Numbered from the stretch's first letter, positions 30,345 to 43,005 are shown. The stretch is 64,000 nt of DNA from Pseudozyma flocculosa PF-1 (GCF_000417875.1 NW_006920889.1:475307-539306), one strand, 5' to 3'. Numbers and translations are program-made. Notes: generated by a model not told the origin, from the sequence alone.

Positions 30345-32564
30345 CGGTGGCGCCGACGAGGGAGGGTTGCTTGAACGTAGAGGGGAGGGCTCGAGGATGT
30401 ATCCTATCGATGTTCTGGCACCTTCGTTGTGCTGCGGGTCGATGGGCGTCGAGGTGGGCGGCGGCGGCGATATGAATCGCGTCGGGGGAGGGCGGATGCA
30501 GGAGGGGGTGGGGCCGACGACGACGGGGAAGGATGCAGAAGGGGGGAGAAGGCTGCTGCTTGCTGCGAGATGGAGGAGCTGGATGAATGGAAAGTGCGGG
30601 GAAGGCCAATGAGGTGGCGCCTACTTATGCTTTTGCAACGTACGATGGTCGTACGCCCAGGCGGGGGCAGCCGGGGGCTGCAGCACCACGCACGACGGCA
30701 GGCGATTGTACATACTGTACGTACAGGACAGCCTGAGTAGGTACGTACGCTGGGCGAGAGCCGGTGCTCGTCGTGGCCGTCGGCCTTGGCAATGAGGCAG
30801 GCGTGCGGGCAGAGAAGGGCGATGTGGGAAAAGCTGGGGCAGCGTGCATGGGGATTGTGGGGTAAAGCTCGACGTACAGGCGACTGCTCCGCTGCCTGAC
30901 GAGGGCGGGAGCGGCCCAGGGCTGAGCCAGAGCTCGACAGCGACGGCGAGGGCGAGGAAGAACGGGGTGGCGGCGAGGGGCGGGCTGCCCGGCCACCTCA
31001 CATCGCCTCGAGGGGCGTAGTAGGAGAGCGGGCGTAGGGCAGCTGCCTACCTGCTGGCCAGCTCAATCGATTCGATTCGGGGTGCATCAAGGGACAGGCT
31101 AGCCTAGTGCGGGGAAACGGGCACGGCCAAACCGGCCCAGGGCACCAAAGGCAAGGCAGCCAAGCCAACGCTGCATGATGCCTCTCTGCTCGCTCTCGCT
31201 CTTGCGCTTGGCCAGTGGCAGGCCTCGTCGGACCGGTCGCTTCACCACGCGAGCTGCCATCCGGTCCACCCTTCCGCCTGCCATGGAGCAACCGTACGGC
31301 GTGGCCCACCTGCCCTTGCCCGCCTTGCCCTGCCCTGGCCCTGACGCACCGTAGCGTGGCAAACACGGGATCGATGGAGACCTTGCTTTGTCTGCCGCTT
31401 TCCTGACCAACCTCAGTCATTGCGGGGTACAGTACCTAGGCAGCGAGCTAGGCAACGAGCTGGCCCTCTCTCTGGCACCGAGCAGGGTGGCCGCGCTCCC
31501 CGTCGAAGCTTCCGGAAACGACGCTGCGCTCGCAGCTGCTGGCAGACCTGCTGCACCCTGCCGTCGTGCTACAGCCGTACGGTGCCGTACAGCAGCAGGC
31601 CAGCTCGAGCGAGGGCATCGCTACTGTAGCACTACTCAGCCACGGGGCGGCCGGCCCCCACCTTGACCCTCGTCTTCCTGCTTGATTCTGACCCAGCTTA
31701 CCCGTTCCGCCGTGCATTAATCGAATCAGCTCCATGCAACCCCTTCGTGGTCCTCCCTTGGCAGCACCGATATCGGTCCGCTGCGATTGGACCGCCTCTG
31801 CGCAGGCGGGCAGGCGGGCCTCGAGTGGTGGGCAACGCGGATGACTGAGGTAGCGTCACGTCGTCATTACAGCTGTAGCTGCGCTCGTTCGGCGCGAAAG
31901 AGCGAGCGGGCAAGCAAGGCAAAGCACCCAACACGATGCCTTGCAGAGCGAACTCGACACAGTGTACGTACGACTCGGCAGCGCCCGATCCAGCCATGGG
32001 GGCAGGCACGCAGGGCGACGAGACGTTTCGAGCAAGCATGCCAGCAGGACTGGACAAGGGGGAGCGTACATACGACCATAGACCCTCTAGCGGCCGCAAT
32101 CACAGGCACCGGCAGAGCAACGCACGCTATGACGACCACGTTGCAGCAGACTAGGGTGCCGCCGCCACCGTAGCACCTACGCAACGCAGCGCAAGAGTCG
32201 GACGGCGGCGAGGCGGGCGACGGCGACGACGACGACGACGCTCGATCTTCAATCTAGGATCGGAGAGGCAACCAAAGGTTCCAGGCCCTCGTGAGTGCGT
32301 GCGTGAGTGCGTGCGTGCAGGTAGGTTTGCGTCGATGATGGCGATGATCAAAGGGCAGGCCGGGCGGTGGCGGCGGTGGCGGCGGCGGCGGCGGCGGCGG
32401 CGCGAGTCGGAGCGGCGGTCCGGTCCTGTCGCGGCGTTCAATGCAGTCGAGAAACCTCCGAGTTTCTTCTGATGCGGGCCGTTTGCGCGGACCGGCCAAA
32501 TTCGCACCGACCGGACGCGGGCGGACCCCACCTGATGAGCAGCAGCCGCCCCCCCGCCGCCCCC

Positions 32565-32565
32565 N
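32565..32565. other. Single undetermined base in a C-rich run
   Basis: One N inside a cytosine-rich stretch, 41 bases before the main gap. It suggests poor base calling at homopolymers. Confidence 0.9.
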
Positions 32566-32606
32566 CCGCCGACCGCGCCGACGACGACGACACGGAGTAC
32601 GGAGAG

Positions 32607-32795
32607 NNNNNNNNNNNNNNNNNNNNNNNNNNNNNNNNNNNNNNNNNNNNNNNNNNNNNNNNNNNNNNNNNNNNNNNNNNNNNNNNNNNNNNNNNNNNNN
32701 NNNNNNNNNNNNNNNNNNNNNNNNNNNNNNNNNNNNNNNNNNNNNNNNNNNNNNNNNNNNNNNNNNNNNNNNNNNNNNNNNNNNNNNNNNNNNNN
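32607..32795. other. Assembly gap of 189 N
   Basis: An unsequenced scaffold gap in intergenic DNA. The flanks contain no linker sequence that I can see. Confidence 0.97.
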
Positions 32796-34171
32796 GATCC
32801 CCTGCAGGTCGGGCCCCGCCGCCGCCTCCTGCCTGCCTGTCAGACCAGCCGGGCGTGCCTGCTTGCTGCGAGCCAGATCCAGCACGCCCCTCCATCGTTG
32901 CCCCCTGCCGTCGTCGTCGTCGTCCTTGTCGTCCTCGTCGCCGTACCCTATTGCTCGACATGCAATATCCCTCGAGACCATCGCCGCCAACTTGGAGCAT
33001 AAGCAAGCAGGACAGGCAGGGCGGTGGATGGACGCGGACCAGGCGCCGCAGCAAGCCGAGCTGGGTCAAAGGCCACAGGGCACAAAGGCAGGCACGGGAA
33101 ATGCGCCGGGCGGTGCGGAATAGGCCGAGGCTCGACCGGTGCGGCCATTTCGGCGGCATCGTCTCGCCTCGCCTCGCTTCGCATCGTTCGTTCCTCGTCC
33201 CACCTGCCTGTGCCAACCACGCGAGCCAATCAGCAAACGTAGCTAGGGCGAGCATTGGCGTCGTCGACCGACTCGGGCGGAAGAAGCGGGGACAAGGTCA
33301 GGCCTGCCAGGCCGAGACCAGGGCGGGCAGCAAGTCGAGCCAGCCAGGGTCTGGCCCTTGCCCCCCCGGGCCCCGGCCACGGCGGCCGCACCCACCGCTC
33401 AAACGCCGAGTCGGCTTTGCACCCTCGTCCCGCACCACCGAGTCGACTCGCCTGGCCTCTCCGGAGCGGTGGCCGACCCGTCCCGTCCGTCCTTCCACCT
33501 GGCAGGGCTTGCCTGGCCTGGCCTGGCCTCCTTCGCTGGCGCTCCACACGTCCACGCGATCAGGGTCCGTCTGTCCGTCGGTCGTGGTTCCAGCCCGCCT
33601 GCCCGCCTGCCCACTATGGCCCTCGCCACGACCACCGCCACAGAGCTCGTACTCGACAACGGCGAGCTCACATGACCCCGTCTTCGTCTCAGCTGGCACC
33701 GGCCTGTATCTGCCCCTCCGCGCATGGCCACGCGGCTTCGATGGCGGCCAACAGATAGAGATCTCCGCACATGGCTGGCCAGCCAGACTGGTCTGCCAGC
33801 CGATCCGCTCCCGCCTGAGCGAGCGAGCTACGTAGGTCGAGATAGATGATCTCGCTTCAGACGATATCGGTTGGACGGCAGGCACGAGGACCTCGCAGCC
33901 CAGAGGCGAGCGGCCACCCTACCGTAGGCAAGGGAACCCCCCAGCCGAGTCCACGAGGGAGGACGGGGTGTGATGATCTGGTCTGGCCAGCCCGCCGGAC
34001 ACGCTTGGGGAGGCGGACCGACCAGCAGGGCAGCGCTCCGTGGTTTTCGAGATTGCTTCATACGACCACCACGTCCTCTAGTCACCTGCTCCTGCCAACG
34101 CCGCCGCCGCCGCCACCACGTCCAACCGGCCCGCCGTCGCTCCTCGTTCCCGTCCGATCCCCCGTCTCTCC

Positions 34172-35296
34172 CTAGAGCTTGGCCTTGGTCTGCGCCTCGG
34201 CCTCCTTTTTGGCCTTGAGCCTCCTCTTGGCCATGATGGCCCGTCCCGTGTTGCTCGCGTTCGTCTCGCGCCCAATCTGGGCCGTGATCCATTCGCCAAT
34301 CTCGGCGAGCCGCTCGAGGTCGGCGCCGGTGCGGTAGCCCTCCTTTTCCAGCGCAAACACGACGCTCTCGGTGTCAATGTTGCCCGTCGCCCCGGGCGAG
34401 TAGGGGCAGCCGCCGAGGCCACCGACGGACGAGTCGACGGTCCTCACGCCCAGCCCGACGAGGTGGAGCACGTTGGCGAGGCCCGTCGAAAACGTGTCGT
34501 GGCAGTGGGCCGCAAACACGTCGGCGCCCCTGCCGCTCTTGCGCATCGAGGCCTCGAGGACCGCCTCCATCTTGGTGGGCGTCCCGACGCCAATGGTGTC
34601 GCCCAGCGACACCTCGTAGCAGCCCATGTCGAGCAGCGCCTTGCTGACCTCTCCGACCTTTTCCGGGTCGATGTCGCCCTCGTAGGGGCAGCCCGCCACC
34701 GTCGACACGTAGCCGCGCACCTTGAGCCCGGACTGGAGCGCGCGCGACGTCACCTGCGACAGGCGGTCGAGCGACTCTTTGATGGTGCAGTTGGTGTTGG
34801 CCTTGCAGAACGACTGGCTCGCCGCGGTAAAGATGGCGATCTCGTCGGTGGGCGCGGCCTGGCCCTGCGGCACCGAGCGCAGCAGCTCCTGGAGCGAGTC
34901 GAGCCCCTTGGCGTTGGGCACGAGGACCGGGTAGCTCATCGCAGAGGCCGAGGACGAGGATGAGGGCGGCAGGGGGAGCGAGCGGAGCAGCGAGGGGGTA
35001 TCGCCCATCTGGGGCACCCATTTGGGACTGACAAAGGCGCCGGCCTCAATGACGCGCAAGCCCGTCTGTCCGAGGCGCCGTATGAGCTCGAGCTTGATCT
35101 CGGTGGGCACCACCTGCTTCTCGTTCTGCAACCCATCGCGGGGCGAGACCTCGACGATCTTGACGAAGCGGTCCGACGAGGCGCTGCCAGCGGTGCTGGC
35201 TGCCGTTGCGAGTTGGCGGCGGGCGGTGTGCGGGAGCGCCACCGCCGAGCCCGAGAGGCGCGAGAGCGAAGAGGTTATCGGACGTCTCGACAGCAT
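34172..35296 (-). CDS. Hydroxymethylglutaryl-CoA lyase, probably mitochondrial
   Basis: Single exon, 374 aa from the methionine at 35296; the frame is open to 35506 but that extension looks like leader. The enzyme splits HMG-CoA into acetyl-CoA and acetoacetate, the last step of leucine breakdown. Residues 1-40 are rich in Ser, Arg and Ala and fit a mitochondrial presequence. Catalytic and metal-binding features are present: VSPRDGLQNE (residues 50-59), GDTIGVGTP, the HCHDTFSTGLAN metal-binding motif, and GGLGGCPYSPGATGN with the active-site Cys at about 297. A Ser-rich insert lies between QMGDTP and SYPVLVPNAKG. The C-terminus is basic (MAKRRLKAKKEAEAQTKAKL), without a clear peroxisomal signal. 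It is divergent from the antiporter gene. Confidence 0.93.
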   Translation of the reverse strand: MLSRRPITSSLSRLSGSAVALPHTARRQLATAASTAGSASSDRFVKIVEVSPRDGLQNEKQVVPTEIKLELIRRLGQTGLRVIEAGAFVSPKWVPQMGDTPSLLRSLPLPPSSSSSASAMSYPVLVPNAKGLDSLQELLRSVPQGQAAPTDEIAIFTAASQSFCKANTNCTIKESLDRLSQVTSRALQSGLKVRGYVSTVAGCPYEGDIDPEKVGEVSKALLDMGCYEVSLGDTIGVGTPTKMEAVLEASMRKSGRGADVFAAHCHDTFSTGLANVLHLVGLGVRTVDSSVGGLGGCPYSPGATGNIDTESVVFALEKEGYRTGADLERLAEIGEWITAQIGRETNASNTGRAIMAKRRLKAKKEAEAQTKAKL

Positions 35297-36220
35297 GGCA
35301 GCGCGGGCGACGGCGTGTTTAGAGGAGGACGAGGAGGGCGAGAGCGAGGTGGAGCGATGGTGAGAGGGAGGATGAGGTGGCAGCAGCGCCTGGCTCCTTT
35401 TCCCCGCATTTCTGGGATGCCTTTTGGGCCGTGTCCGCTTCCCCTCGCTTTCTGCCCGCTCGACGGTCGGCTTTACCGGGCCGCCTGTGCCCGGCGAGCC
35501 GGACAAGGGGCGGCTCAGTTGGCAGCATCTCGAACGAGCCAGGTAGCTTCTGGATGACGGCAGGCCATCCCCACAACCTCAACTTGTGAATCGGGGGATC
35601 AGCCGATATGCTTCACTGCTCGATCTGCTACGCTCCCGCCGTGTCCCCTACGGCCATGGTTGGCTTGGCCCAGAAGAATCCTTGTCGAGGCTGAGCTATG
35701 GTGCAAGCCTCTAATGGTCGCCCGGACACCTCACCAAAGTCATGCACCAGCCTACAAAAGCGATGCCAGTCTCAGAGTCTGAGCAGGCTGTCTGCTGTCG
35801 CTTTTCGGATGGCAGGCCGATGGCCAGGTCGGTTCGGGCCGATGGTGCGGCGTCGATCCGATGCCAAGAGGTGCGGAGCGGGCACGCGGCCCGCGGTCTT
35901 TGCCGCAAAAGGCGCGTGGAGACAAACAAAAGACAGGCCAGGCAGGCAGGCAGGGCCGCTTGCTTCTTAGCCAACCACGGCTGCCACCTTTCATCCTCTG
36001 GACCGCCGCAACGACCAACCTCCAGCCGCCGGTACCCTTTCCCCCCTCTATCCTATTCTGACCATCAACGGCTATCGGCGGACACCCTCGCAAAAACGTC
36101 AGAACCCGCTCACAGCTCTCGGTCACTGCTCGCTGCCAGACTTGACCTCCCGAAACACCACCGACACCACCGGAGCAAAAACAGGGCCCCCGCCGGCAAC
36201 GCGGCGCAGCCACCGCCAGC
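35297..36220. promoter_or_regulatory. Divergent promoter region between HMG-CoA lyase and the antiporter
   Basis: 924 bp head to head. It is less GC-extreme in the middle (about 35580-35780) than most intergenic DNA here. A CAGGCAGGCAGGCAGGG tract lies near 35937-35953. No TATA box or coding frame is obvious. Confidence 0.5.
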
Positions 36221-37917
36221 ATGCCCGCCAACGTCGTCAAGGTCGACCTCTCGCAGACTTCCAAGTCGCTCGCCGTCACCGGCGGCTTCATCGTCATCTA
36301 CGGCCTGATCAGCTACGTGCTCAAGGAGCGCCTCTACCTCTCCGAGCCCCTCCTCGCCGTCACCCTCGGCATCCTCGTCGGCCCCTATGTCCTCAACTGG
36401 GTCGACCCGCTCTCGTGGGGCACCGAGGAAAACACAAACGAGCTCACCTACCAGTTCACCCGCATCATCATCGGCATCCAGGTCCTCTTTTGCGGCATCT
36501 CGCTGCCCAAGGCCTACCTCTGGAAGGAGAAGCTCAGCCTGTTTGTCCTCCTCTTTGCCGTCATGACTACCGCCTGGCTCGTCACCGCACTCCTCGTCTG
36601 GGGCCTCATCCCGGACCTCACCTTCCTCGAGAGCCTGTGCATCGCCAGCTCCCTCGCACCCACCGACCCCGTCCTGGCCAACTCGATCACCAACGGCCGC
36701 TTTGCCGAAAAGTACGTCCCCACCAACGTGCGCAACATCCTCGTCGCAGAGAGCGGCGCAAACGACGGCCTCGGCTTCCCCTTTCTCTACCTCGCCATCT
36801 ACCTCCTCGCCCGCAACGGCGAGGACGCCAACACCTCGGTCGCCACCGAGGTCGGACGCTGGGTGTACGCCGTCGTCATCTACCAGATCCTCCTCTCGAT
36901 CTGCTTTGGCGCCCTGCTCGGCTACGTCGCCCGCAAGACGCTGCGCTGGGCCGAGGCCCGCTCCTACATCGACAAGGCCAACTTTTTCGCCTACGGCCTC
37001 GGCCTCGCCTTCTTCACCCTCGGCACCACGGGCTTGTTTGGCTCCGACGACATCCTCGCCTGCTTCATCGCCGGCAACAGCTTCACCTGGGACGACTGGT
37101 TCCGCCTCCGCACCGAGGACAACGACTTCCAGGAGATCATCGACTCGGTGCTCAACCTCGCCGTCTTCCTCTACGTCGGCGCCATCATCCCGTGGGCCGA
37201 CTTTAGCGACGCCGCCCTCGGCCTCACCGGCTGGAGGATGGTCGTCCTCGGCCTCACCATCCTCATCCTCCGCCGCCCGCCCGGCGTGATTGCGACGACC
37301 AAGCTCATCCCCGCGCTCCGCGACTACAAGGAGTCGGCCTTTGCCGGCTTCTTTGGTCCCATTGGCATCAGTGAGGCCTTTCTTGCGAGCCGGGGCTGCC
37401 TGGATAATGTGACGGGAGCAAGGATGCTGACCACGCCTGCATTGGACCTACCGCGCCTCCCCTTCCTCCCTACTCTCTGTGTGCGAACCTACTTCGACAG
37501 GTGCCATCTTCTACATTCAGGTGGCGCTGCGAGAGCTGCCCGATGACGGCACGCGCGACCGGCTGCGGCGGCTGTACACGCCCGTCGTCTTCTTCTGCGT
37601 ATTTAGCAGCGTGCTCGTGCACGGCGTCACGATCCCCGTCTCGAAGCTGGGGCCGGGCGTCATGAAGCGCACGGCGACGCTGACGCAGACCAAGACGATC
37701 ACGTTCAGCAGCAAGCCGGGCAGCCGCACGACGACCATCGCCCCGGGCGAGCGCGAGCCCAACCGGCCCGGCAGCGCGTCGGCCGAGGAGGTCCAAGCAC
37801 GGGCGGAGACGGAGAAGGAGCTCTGGAATCCCTTCTATGCGCTGTGGGACGGTGTCAAACACGTCGGCCTGTTCTGGAGACGGGACAGCTTCTGGCGCAA
37901 GGACCCGCCTGTCGACA

Positions 37918-37948
<31 letters not shown>

Positions 37949-38456
37949 GGAGCGGGAAGAGCAAGGCGGCGGCAGCGGCGATGGGGCCGGGCAGGGCGAG
38001 GGTTCGAGCGACGCGTCTGCACCGCCGTCGGACGGCGAAGGCGGTGCGAGCTCTTCTTCTTCCAACGGTGGCGATGCGGCTGCCCGTCGTCGAACAGAAG
38101 CTGACGACGGAAAGCATAAGCACCTACCCCCACCCTCTCTCGAGCTGCCCACCACCAACGCCCCATCCACCTCTTCCGTCCCCGCTCCCGTCGTCGGCAC
38201 GAGCTCACCCACAGCGCCGGCAGCGACAGCAGCAGCGGCAGCGGCACCAGCAGCGCCACCGCCGGCGCGCGTCAAGACGTCGCAGCACATCGGCAGCGGT
38301 CTGCTGCGAGCCCTCAGTCGCGAGCTGGCAGAAGAGAGGGCCGAAGCGTCCACCGAGGCCGAGAACGGGTACGAGAGGAGCCAGATCAAGGAGCGGAAGC
38401 GGATCGAAGTGCTCCGTGCCCTCAATGCGCAGCGGCTGGCGGAGAGAAAGGGGTAG
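36221..38456 (+). CDS. Plasma-membrane Na+(K+)/H+ antiporter, NHA1/Sod2 family
   Basis: Two exons, 36221-37370 and 37501-38456, giving 701 aa. The 130-nt intron has a GTGAGG donor and CAG acceptor, and the join restores GPIGISAIFY. The family exports Na+ and K+ in exchange for protons and supports salt tolerance and pH control. Residues 1-450 hold about 12 membrane helices. ASSLAPTDPVLANSI (about 145-159) and ESGANDGLGFPFLYL (about 173-187) carry the transport-site TDP and ND pairs of this family. The cytosolic tail is about 240 residues, hydrophilic and low in complexity, with a run of eight Thr encoded by ACG repeats, Ser-rich and Ala-rich stretches, and a charged end. That tail is shorter than in S. 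cerevisiae Nha1, so a Sod2-like form is possible. Confidence 0.9.
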
Positions 38457-39897
38457 CCCCCGTGGTCGGAACGCGTCTCTCTGGGATCTCGGGATGGAAT
38501 CGATACCCATGCCGTCGTGGAGATGGGGTCTGACGAGGGGACGAACGAGCGCGTCGGACCTCTTCGTGTTGCCGTGAGCCGAGGATGGATGGTCGTGAGC
38601 GGCCCACCTGGACCAGACGATCCGCGAGGCCTTCTCTGGCGAGATCAGCCTAGGGGTGCAACGACGCCGCCGCGCGAAGCCACCACCGACGGGAGCCTGT
38701 CGGAGCGCCTTGGACCTCGAGGGGGGACGAGAGCCGTTGAGCAAAGGAGGTTGGTCTCGAGCCCCCGCCTCCTTCCGATGACGAGAAGCACGCTTGCTTG
38801 ATGGTGGCCGGGCCCGGAAAGGGGGGGCGGCGCCATGGTGGAAACTACGGGCGGCGGTGAGCGTGGCCTGGCCGGCAAGCTGAGAGGAGCGGGTGGCAGC
38901 GTCGGCGGGCGGCTTTGGGGAGCGGGCGGATGTCTCCGTTTCCGCGCATGCCGACCGGCCTGGCCTGGCCCTGGCCAATCGAAGCCCACCCTAGCCTATT
39001 CGAGGGCCGTGTCTTTGAAATCTTAATAATGCCAGAAGCCAAAGGGGCTGCGCGAGGCCTGGGTTGAATTCGGAGGAAAAAGGCCCAAAGGCCCGACGAG
39101 ACGCGCGGTTGTAATGGCGGCCTGCCTCGAGCCTCAAACTGGCTGGGCCCCGATGACTACAAACTTTTCTCCACTTTGCTCCGGGCCAAGCCGCCCGCCC
39201 GCCTGCCCGCAACCCTCTTGGCCTGGCGTGGCCTGGCTGGCGCTTGGCTTTGCCCGCGGGTTTTTTCGATCTTTGGCTGGGCGGCCCATCGACTTGGCGG
39301 GTGGAGCGAGGCGGGCGAGGGCGGCGGATCCCTCGGCGCTGCTGCCGCCGCTGCTGCCGCCGCCGCCGCCGTCGTCGCCGCCGTCTTTTCCCAGGGTGGC
39401 TCCCCCCCCTGGGCCGGGTCGACCAACACTGCCCGCGCCAGCTCATCGTCACCACCTTCCTCCTCCTCCTCCTCCCCCCTCCACCAACCCCCTCACTCCA
39501 ACGCCACCCGAATCGACTCGTCCCGGTCGGCTGCCCCCTCCTTCCCCTCCCTCTGCGCGCTACGACTGCTCCGACCGCACCGCTCGAACCCGCTTTGCTG
39601 CGTGCGGACTCGGACACCAACGACCACTGCACCGCTTCAACTCCACTTTCGTTCCCCCCGACCACCAGCCGGTCTTTGAGGAGCGAGGCTGGAACAGCCC
39701 CTTCACCGCCGCCACCTAGTCCCTGTGTAAGTTGTCCGCGCTGGTCCTGCTCGCCGACGCTGGCTTGTTCTGATTTCCCCTTCGCTGACGTCGTCGTATC
39801 GCCACCATCGCCGCTCATCCTCTCTTACCCGCCACCCTCCGCCGCGCCGTGTCACTGCCCCTTCTTGCACTGTCGCCAGCTAGCGTAGCTGCCCGGC
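38457..39897. promoter_or_regulatory. Intergenic and promoter region upstream of KGD1
   Basis: 1.44 kb between two genes on the same strand. It carries the antiporter 3' end, CTGCCG/CCGCCG triplet repeats at about 39336-39385, CCTCCTCCTCC near 39460, and a pyrimidine-rich leader up to the KGD1 ATG. No separate gene is evident. Confidence 0.5.
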
Positions 39898-42800
39898 ATG
39901 CTGCGAAACCTCAGCTCGCGCGCCCTGCCGAGGGCCGGCCTCCGCGCCGCCTCGTCGCCCGCCCTTGCCCGCGTCGCCGTCGCGCCCTCGCCCATCCTGG
40001 CCCGCGGCTACAAATCGACCTCGAATCGCTCCCAGGCGAGCCCCGCGCCCGCAAAGCCAAACGCGCCCTCGGGCAGCGACACCTTTATCAACACCACCAA
40101 CAGCTACTACGCAGAGGAGATGCACAAGCGCTGGAAGCAGGACCCGTCGTCGGTCCACGCCAGCTGGGACGTCTACTTTAGCGGCCTCGCAAAGGGCCTC
40201 CCCAGCGAGCAGGCCTTCCGCGCGCCGCCCACCCTCATGCCCCTGCCCATGGAGGCGCCCCCCGTCGACGTCTCGGGCATCGGCTCCGCAGAGTCGGTTG
40301 ACGACCACCTCAAGCTCCAGCTCCTCGTCCGCGCCTACCAGGTCCGCGGCCACCGCATCGCCCGCCTCGACCCGCTCGGCATCCTCGATCCGGACCTCGA
40401 CCCGAAGATCCCCGAGGAGCTCAAGATCGAGCACTACGGCTGGTCCGAGTCGGACCTCGACCGCGAGATGCGCCTCGGCCCGGGCCTCCTGCCCAACTTT
40501 GTCAAGGCCGGCGTCCAGACGCTCACCATCCGCGAGATCATCGACGCCTGCAAGCGCATGTACTGCGGCTCGATCGGCATCCAGTACGTCCACATCCCCG
40601 ACCGCGAAAAGTGCGACTGGCTCCGCGAGCGCATCGAGACGCCGGAGCCGTTCAAGTATACGGTCGAGGAGAAGCGCACCATCCTCGACCGCCTGATCTG
40701 GTCCGACTCGTTTGAGCGCTTCATCGCGTCCAAGTACCCCAACGAGAAGCGCTTCGGCCTCGAGGGAGGCGAGTCGCTCATCCCGGGCGTCAAGACGCTC
40801 ATCGACCGCTCCGTCGAGCACGGCGTCGGCTCCATCACCATCGGCATGCCCCACCGCGGCCGCCTCAACGTGCTGGCCAACGTCATCCGCAGGCCCATCG
40901 AGGGCATCCTGCACCAGTTTGCCGGCAAGGAGGACGACGGCGAGGGCGGCGGCGACGTCAAGTACCACCTCGGCGCCAACTACGTCCGCCCCACGCCGTC
41001 GGGCAAGAAGGTGGCCCTGTCGCTCGTGGCCAACCCGTCGCACCTCGAGGCCGAGGACCCCGTCGTGCTCGGCAAGACGCGCGCCCTGCAGGACTTCGCC
41101 GGCGACAAGGAGCACCGCACGTCGATGGCGCTGCTGATGCACGGCGACGCCGCCTTTGCCGGCCAGGGCGTCGTGTACGAGACCATGGGCATGTACAACC
41201 TGCCCAACTACGCCACCGGCGGCACCATCCACATTGTCGTCAACAACCAGATTGGCTTCACCACCGACCCGCGCTTCTCGCGCTCGACGCCCTACCCGTC
41301 CGACATTGCCAAGTCGATTGACGCGCCCATCTTCCACGTCAACGGCGACGACGTCGAGGCGGTGGCCTTCGTCTCGCAGCTGGCCGCCGACTGGCGCGCC
41401 AAGTTCCAGAAGGACGTCGTCATCGACCTCGTCTGCTACCGCAGGCACGGCCACAACGAGACCGACCAGCCCTCGTTCACCCAGCCGCGCATGTACGAGG
41501 CCATCGGCAAGCAGGACCCCACCCTCAAAAAGTACACAAAGAAGCTCGTCGACGAGGGCAGCTTCTCGCAGTCGGACATTGACGAGCACCAGAAGTGGGT
41601 GTGGGGCATGCTCGAGGAGGCGGCCGAAAAGAGCAAGAATTACGAGCCCGAGGAGCGCGAGTGGCTGTCGAGCGCGTGGGAAGGGTTCCCGTCGCCCAAG
41701 GAGCTGGCCGAGAAGATCCTCGACCACAAGGACACGGGCGTCGAGCTCGAGACGCTGCGCCACATTGGCAAGACGGTGTCGTCGTACCCGGACGACTTCA
41801 ACGTGCACAAGAACCTGGGCCGCATCCTCAAGACGCGCGGCAAGACGGTCGAGGAGGGCAAGAACATCGACATGAGCACCGCCGAGGCGCTGGCGTTTGG
41901 CTCGCTCGTCAAGGAGGGCTACTACGTGCGCCTCTCCGGCCAGGACGTCGAGCGCGGCACCTTTTCGCAGCGCCACTCGGTCCTCCACGACCAGGCCGAC
42001 GAGCGCACCTACACGCCGCTCCAGCACATTGACCCCAAGCAGGCGCCGTTTGTGGCGTGCAACAGCTCGCTCTCCGAGTTTGGCTGCATGGGCTTCGAGC
42101 TCGGCTTCTCGCTCGTCGACCCCAAGAACCTGACGATCTGGGAGGCCCAGTTTGGCGACTTTGCCAACAACGCGCAGTGCATCATTGACCAGTTTGTCGC
42201 GTCGGGCGAGCGCAAGTGGCTGCAGCGCACCGGCCTCGTCATCAACCTGCCCCACGGCTACGACGGCCAGGGCCCCGAGCACTCGAGCGCGCGCATCGAG
42301 CGCTTCCTGCAGCTGTGCGACGACCACCCGTTCCGCTTCCCGACGCCCGAGAAGAACAACCGCCAGCACCAGGACTCGAACATGGCCGTCGTCTACCCGA
42401 CGACGCCCGCCAACTACTTCCACGTGCTGCGTCGCCAGGTTCACCGCGACTTCCGCAAGCCGCTGGTGCACTTCTTTAGCAAGTCGCTGCTCCGACACCC
42501 CGAGGCGCGGTCCAAGATCGAAGACTTCCTGCCCGGTTCGGGCTTCCAGCGCTTCATCCCGGAGCCCCACGCCCAGGAGGGCAAGGATGCGCTGGTGGCC
42601 AACGACGAGATCAAGCGCCACATCCTGACGGTGGGCCAGACGTACTTTGCGCTGCTCAACTGGAGGCGCGACAACGGCATCAAGGACGTTGCCATTTCGA
42701 GGATCGAGCAGATTTCGCCGCTCGACTACGAGGCCATTGTGCCGGCGCTGGACAAGTACCCCAACGCCGACCTGGTCTTCTGCCAGGAGGAGCCGCTCAA

Positions 42801-43005
42801 CAACGGCGCGTGGTCGTACCTGCAGCCGCGGCTGCGGACGGCGTGCCGCCACACGCAGCACCACAAGGACGACATTGTGATGCTGGCTTCGCGGCCACCG
42901 TCGTCGTCGGTCGCCACGGGCTCCAAGGTGGCGCACAAGGCCGAGGTTGAGGCGTACCTGCGCGACGCGTTTGACCTCAGCCGCAAGGCGAGCGACGAGC
43001 TCTGA
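39898..43005 (+). CDS. KGD1: 2-oxoglutarate dehydrogenase E1 component, mitochondrial
   Basis: Single exon, 1035 aa, the usual length for fungal Kgd1. It is the thiamine-diphosphate-dependent E1 subunit of the 2-oxoglutarate dehydrogenase complex in the TCA cycle. The first 40 residues (Arg, Ala, Ser, ending near ARGYKSTSN) fit a mitochondrial presequence. Conserved blocks in order: [100 protein letters not shown], then the C-terminal [48 protein letters not shown] and [19 protein letters not shown]. No frameshift is evident and the start matches the family N-terminus. Confidence 0.97.
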   Translation: MLRNLSSRALPRAGLRAASSPALARVAVAPSPILARGYKSTSNRSQASPAPAKPNAPSGSDTFINTTNSYYAEEMHKRWKQDPSSVHASWDVYFSGLAKGLPSEQAFRAPPTLMPLPMEAPPVDVSGIGSAESVDDHLKLQLLVRAYQVRGHRIARLDPLGILDPDLDPKIPEELKIEHYGWSESDLDREMRLGPGLLPNFVKAGVQTLTIREIIDACKRMYCGSIGIQYVHIPDREKCDWLRERIETPEPFKYTVEEKRTILDRLIWSDSFERFIASKYPNEKRFGLEGGESLIPGVKTLIDRSVEHGVGSITIGMPHRGRLNVLANVIRRPIEGILHQFAGKEDDGEGGGDVKYHLGANYVRPTPSGKKVALSLVANPSHLEAEDPVVLGKTRALQDFAGDKEHRTSMALLMHGDAAFAGQGVVYETMGMYNLPNYATGGTIHIVVNNQIGFTTDPRFSRSTPYPSDIAKSIDAPIFHVNGDDVEAVAFVSQLAADWRAKFQKDVVIDLVCYRRHGHNETDQPSFTQPRMYEAIGKQDPTLKKYTKKLVDEGSFSQSDIDEHQKWVWGMLEEAAEKSKNYEPEEREWLSSAWEGFPSPKELAEKILDHKDTGVELETLRHIGKTVSSYPDDFNVHKNLGRILKTRGKTVEEGKNIDMSTAEALAFGSLVKEGYYVRLSGQDVERGTFSQRHSVLHDQADERTYTPLQHIDPKQAPFVACNSSLSEFGCMGFELGFSLVDPKNLTIWEAQFGDFANNAQCIIDQFVASGERKWLQRTGLVINLPHGYDGQGPEHSSARIERFLQLCDDHPFRFPTPEKNNRQHQDSNMAVVYPTTPANYFHVLRRQVHRDFRKPLVHFFSKSLLRHPEARSKIEDFLPGSGFQRFIPEPHAQEGKDALVANDEIKRHILTVGQTYFALLNWRRDNGIKDVAISRIEQISPLDYEAIVPALDKYPNADLVFCQEEPLNNGAWSYLQPRLRTACRHTQHHKDDIVMLASRPPSSSVATGSKVAHKAEVEAYLRDAFDLSRKASDEL

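Larger units (their letters stand above)
30248..34171. other. 3.9-kb gene-poor interval with an assembly gap
   Basis: It runs from the transporter 5' side to the 3' end of HMG-CoA lyase. No frame resembles a known protein, and the longest open frames run through the gap. The interval is rich in GCAAGGC/CCAGGCC words and holds several GTACGTAC palindromes (30720, 30751, 31965). A gene could hide in or beside the gap. Confidence 0.5.

Noticed and set aside
28436..30475. 679-codon plus-strand open frame
   Set aside because: It is antisense to the inositol-type transporter and reads as Glu/Asp/Val-rich shadow sequence.
32151..33255. Open frames running across the 189-N gap
   Set aside because: They exist only because N codons are not stops; the flanks lack any conserved motif.
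35297..35506. 70-residue N-terminal extension of HMG-CoA lyase
   Set aside because: Its composition is that of untranslated leader, while methionine 35296 begins a good mitochondrial presequence.
39880..42936. 1018-codon minus-strand open frame
   Set aside because: It is antisense to KGD1 and its Val/Leu/Arg/Ala-rich translation has no family resemblance.
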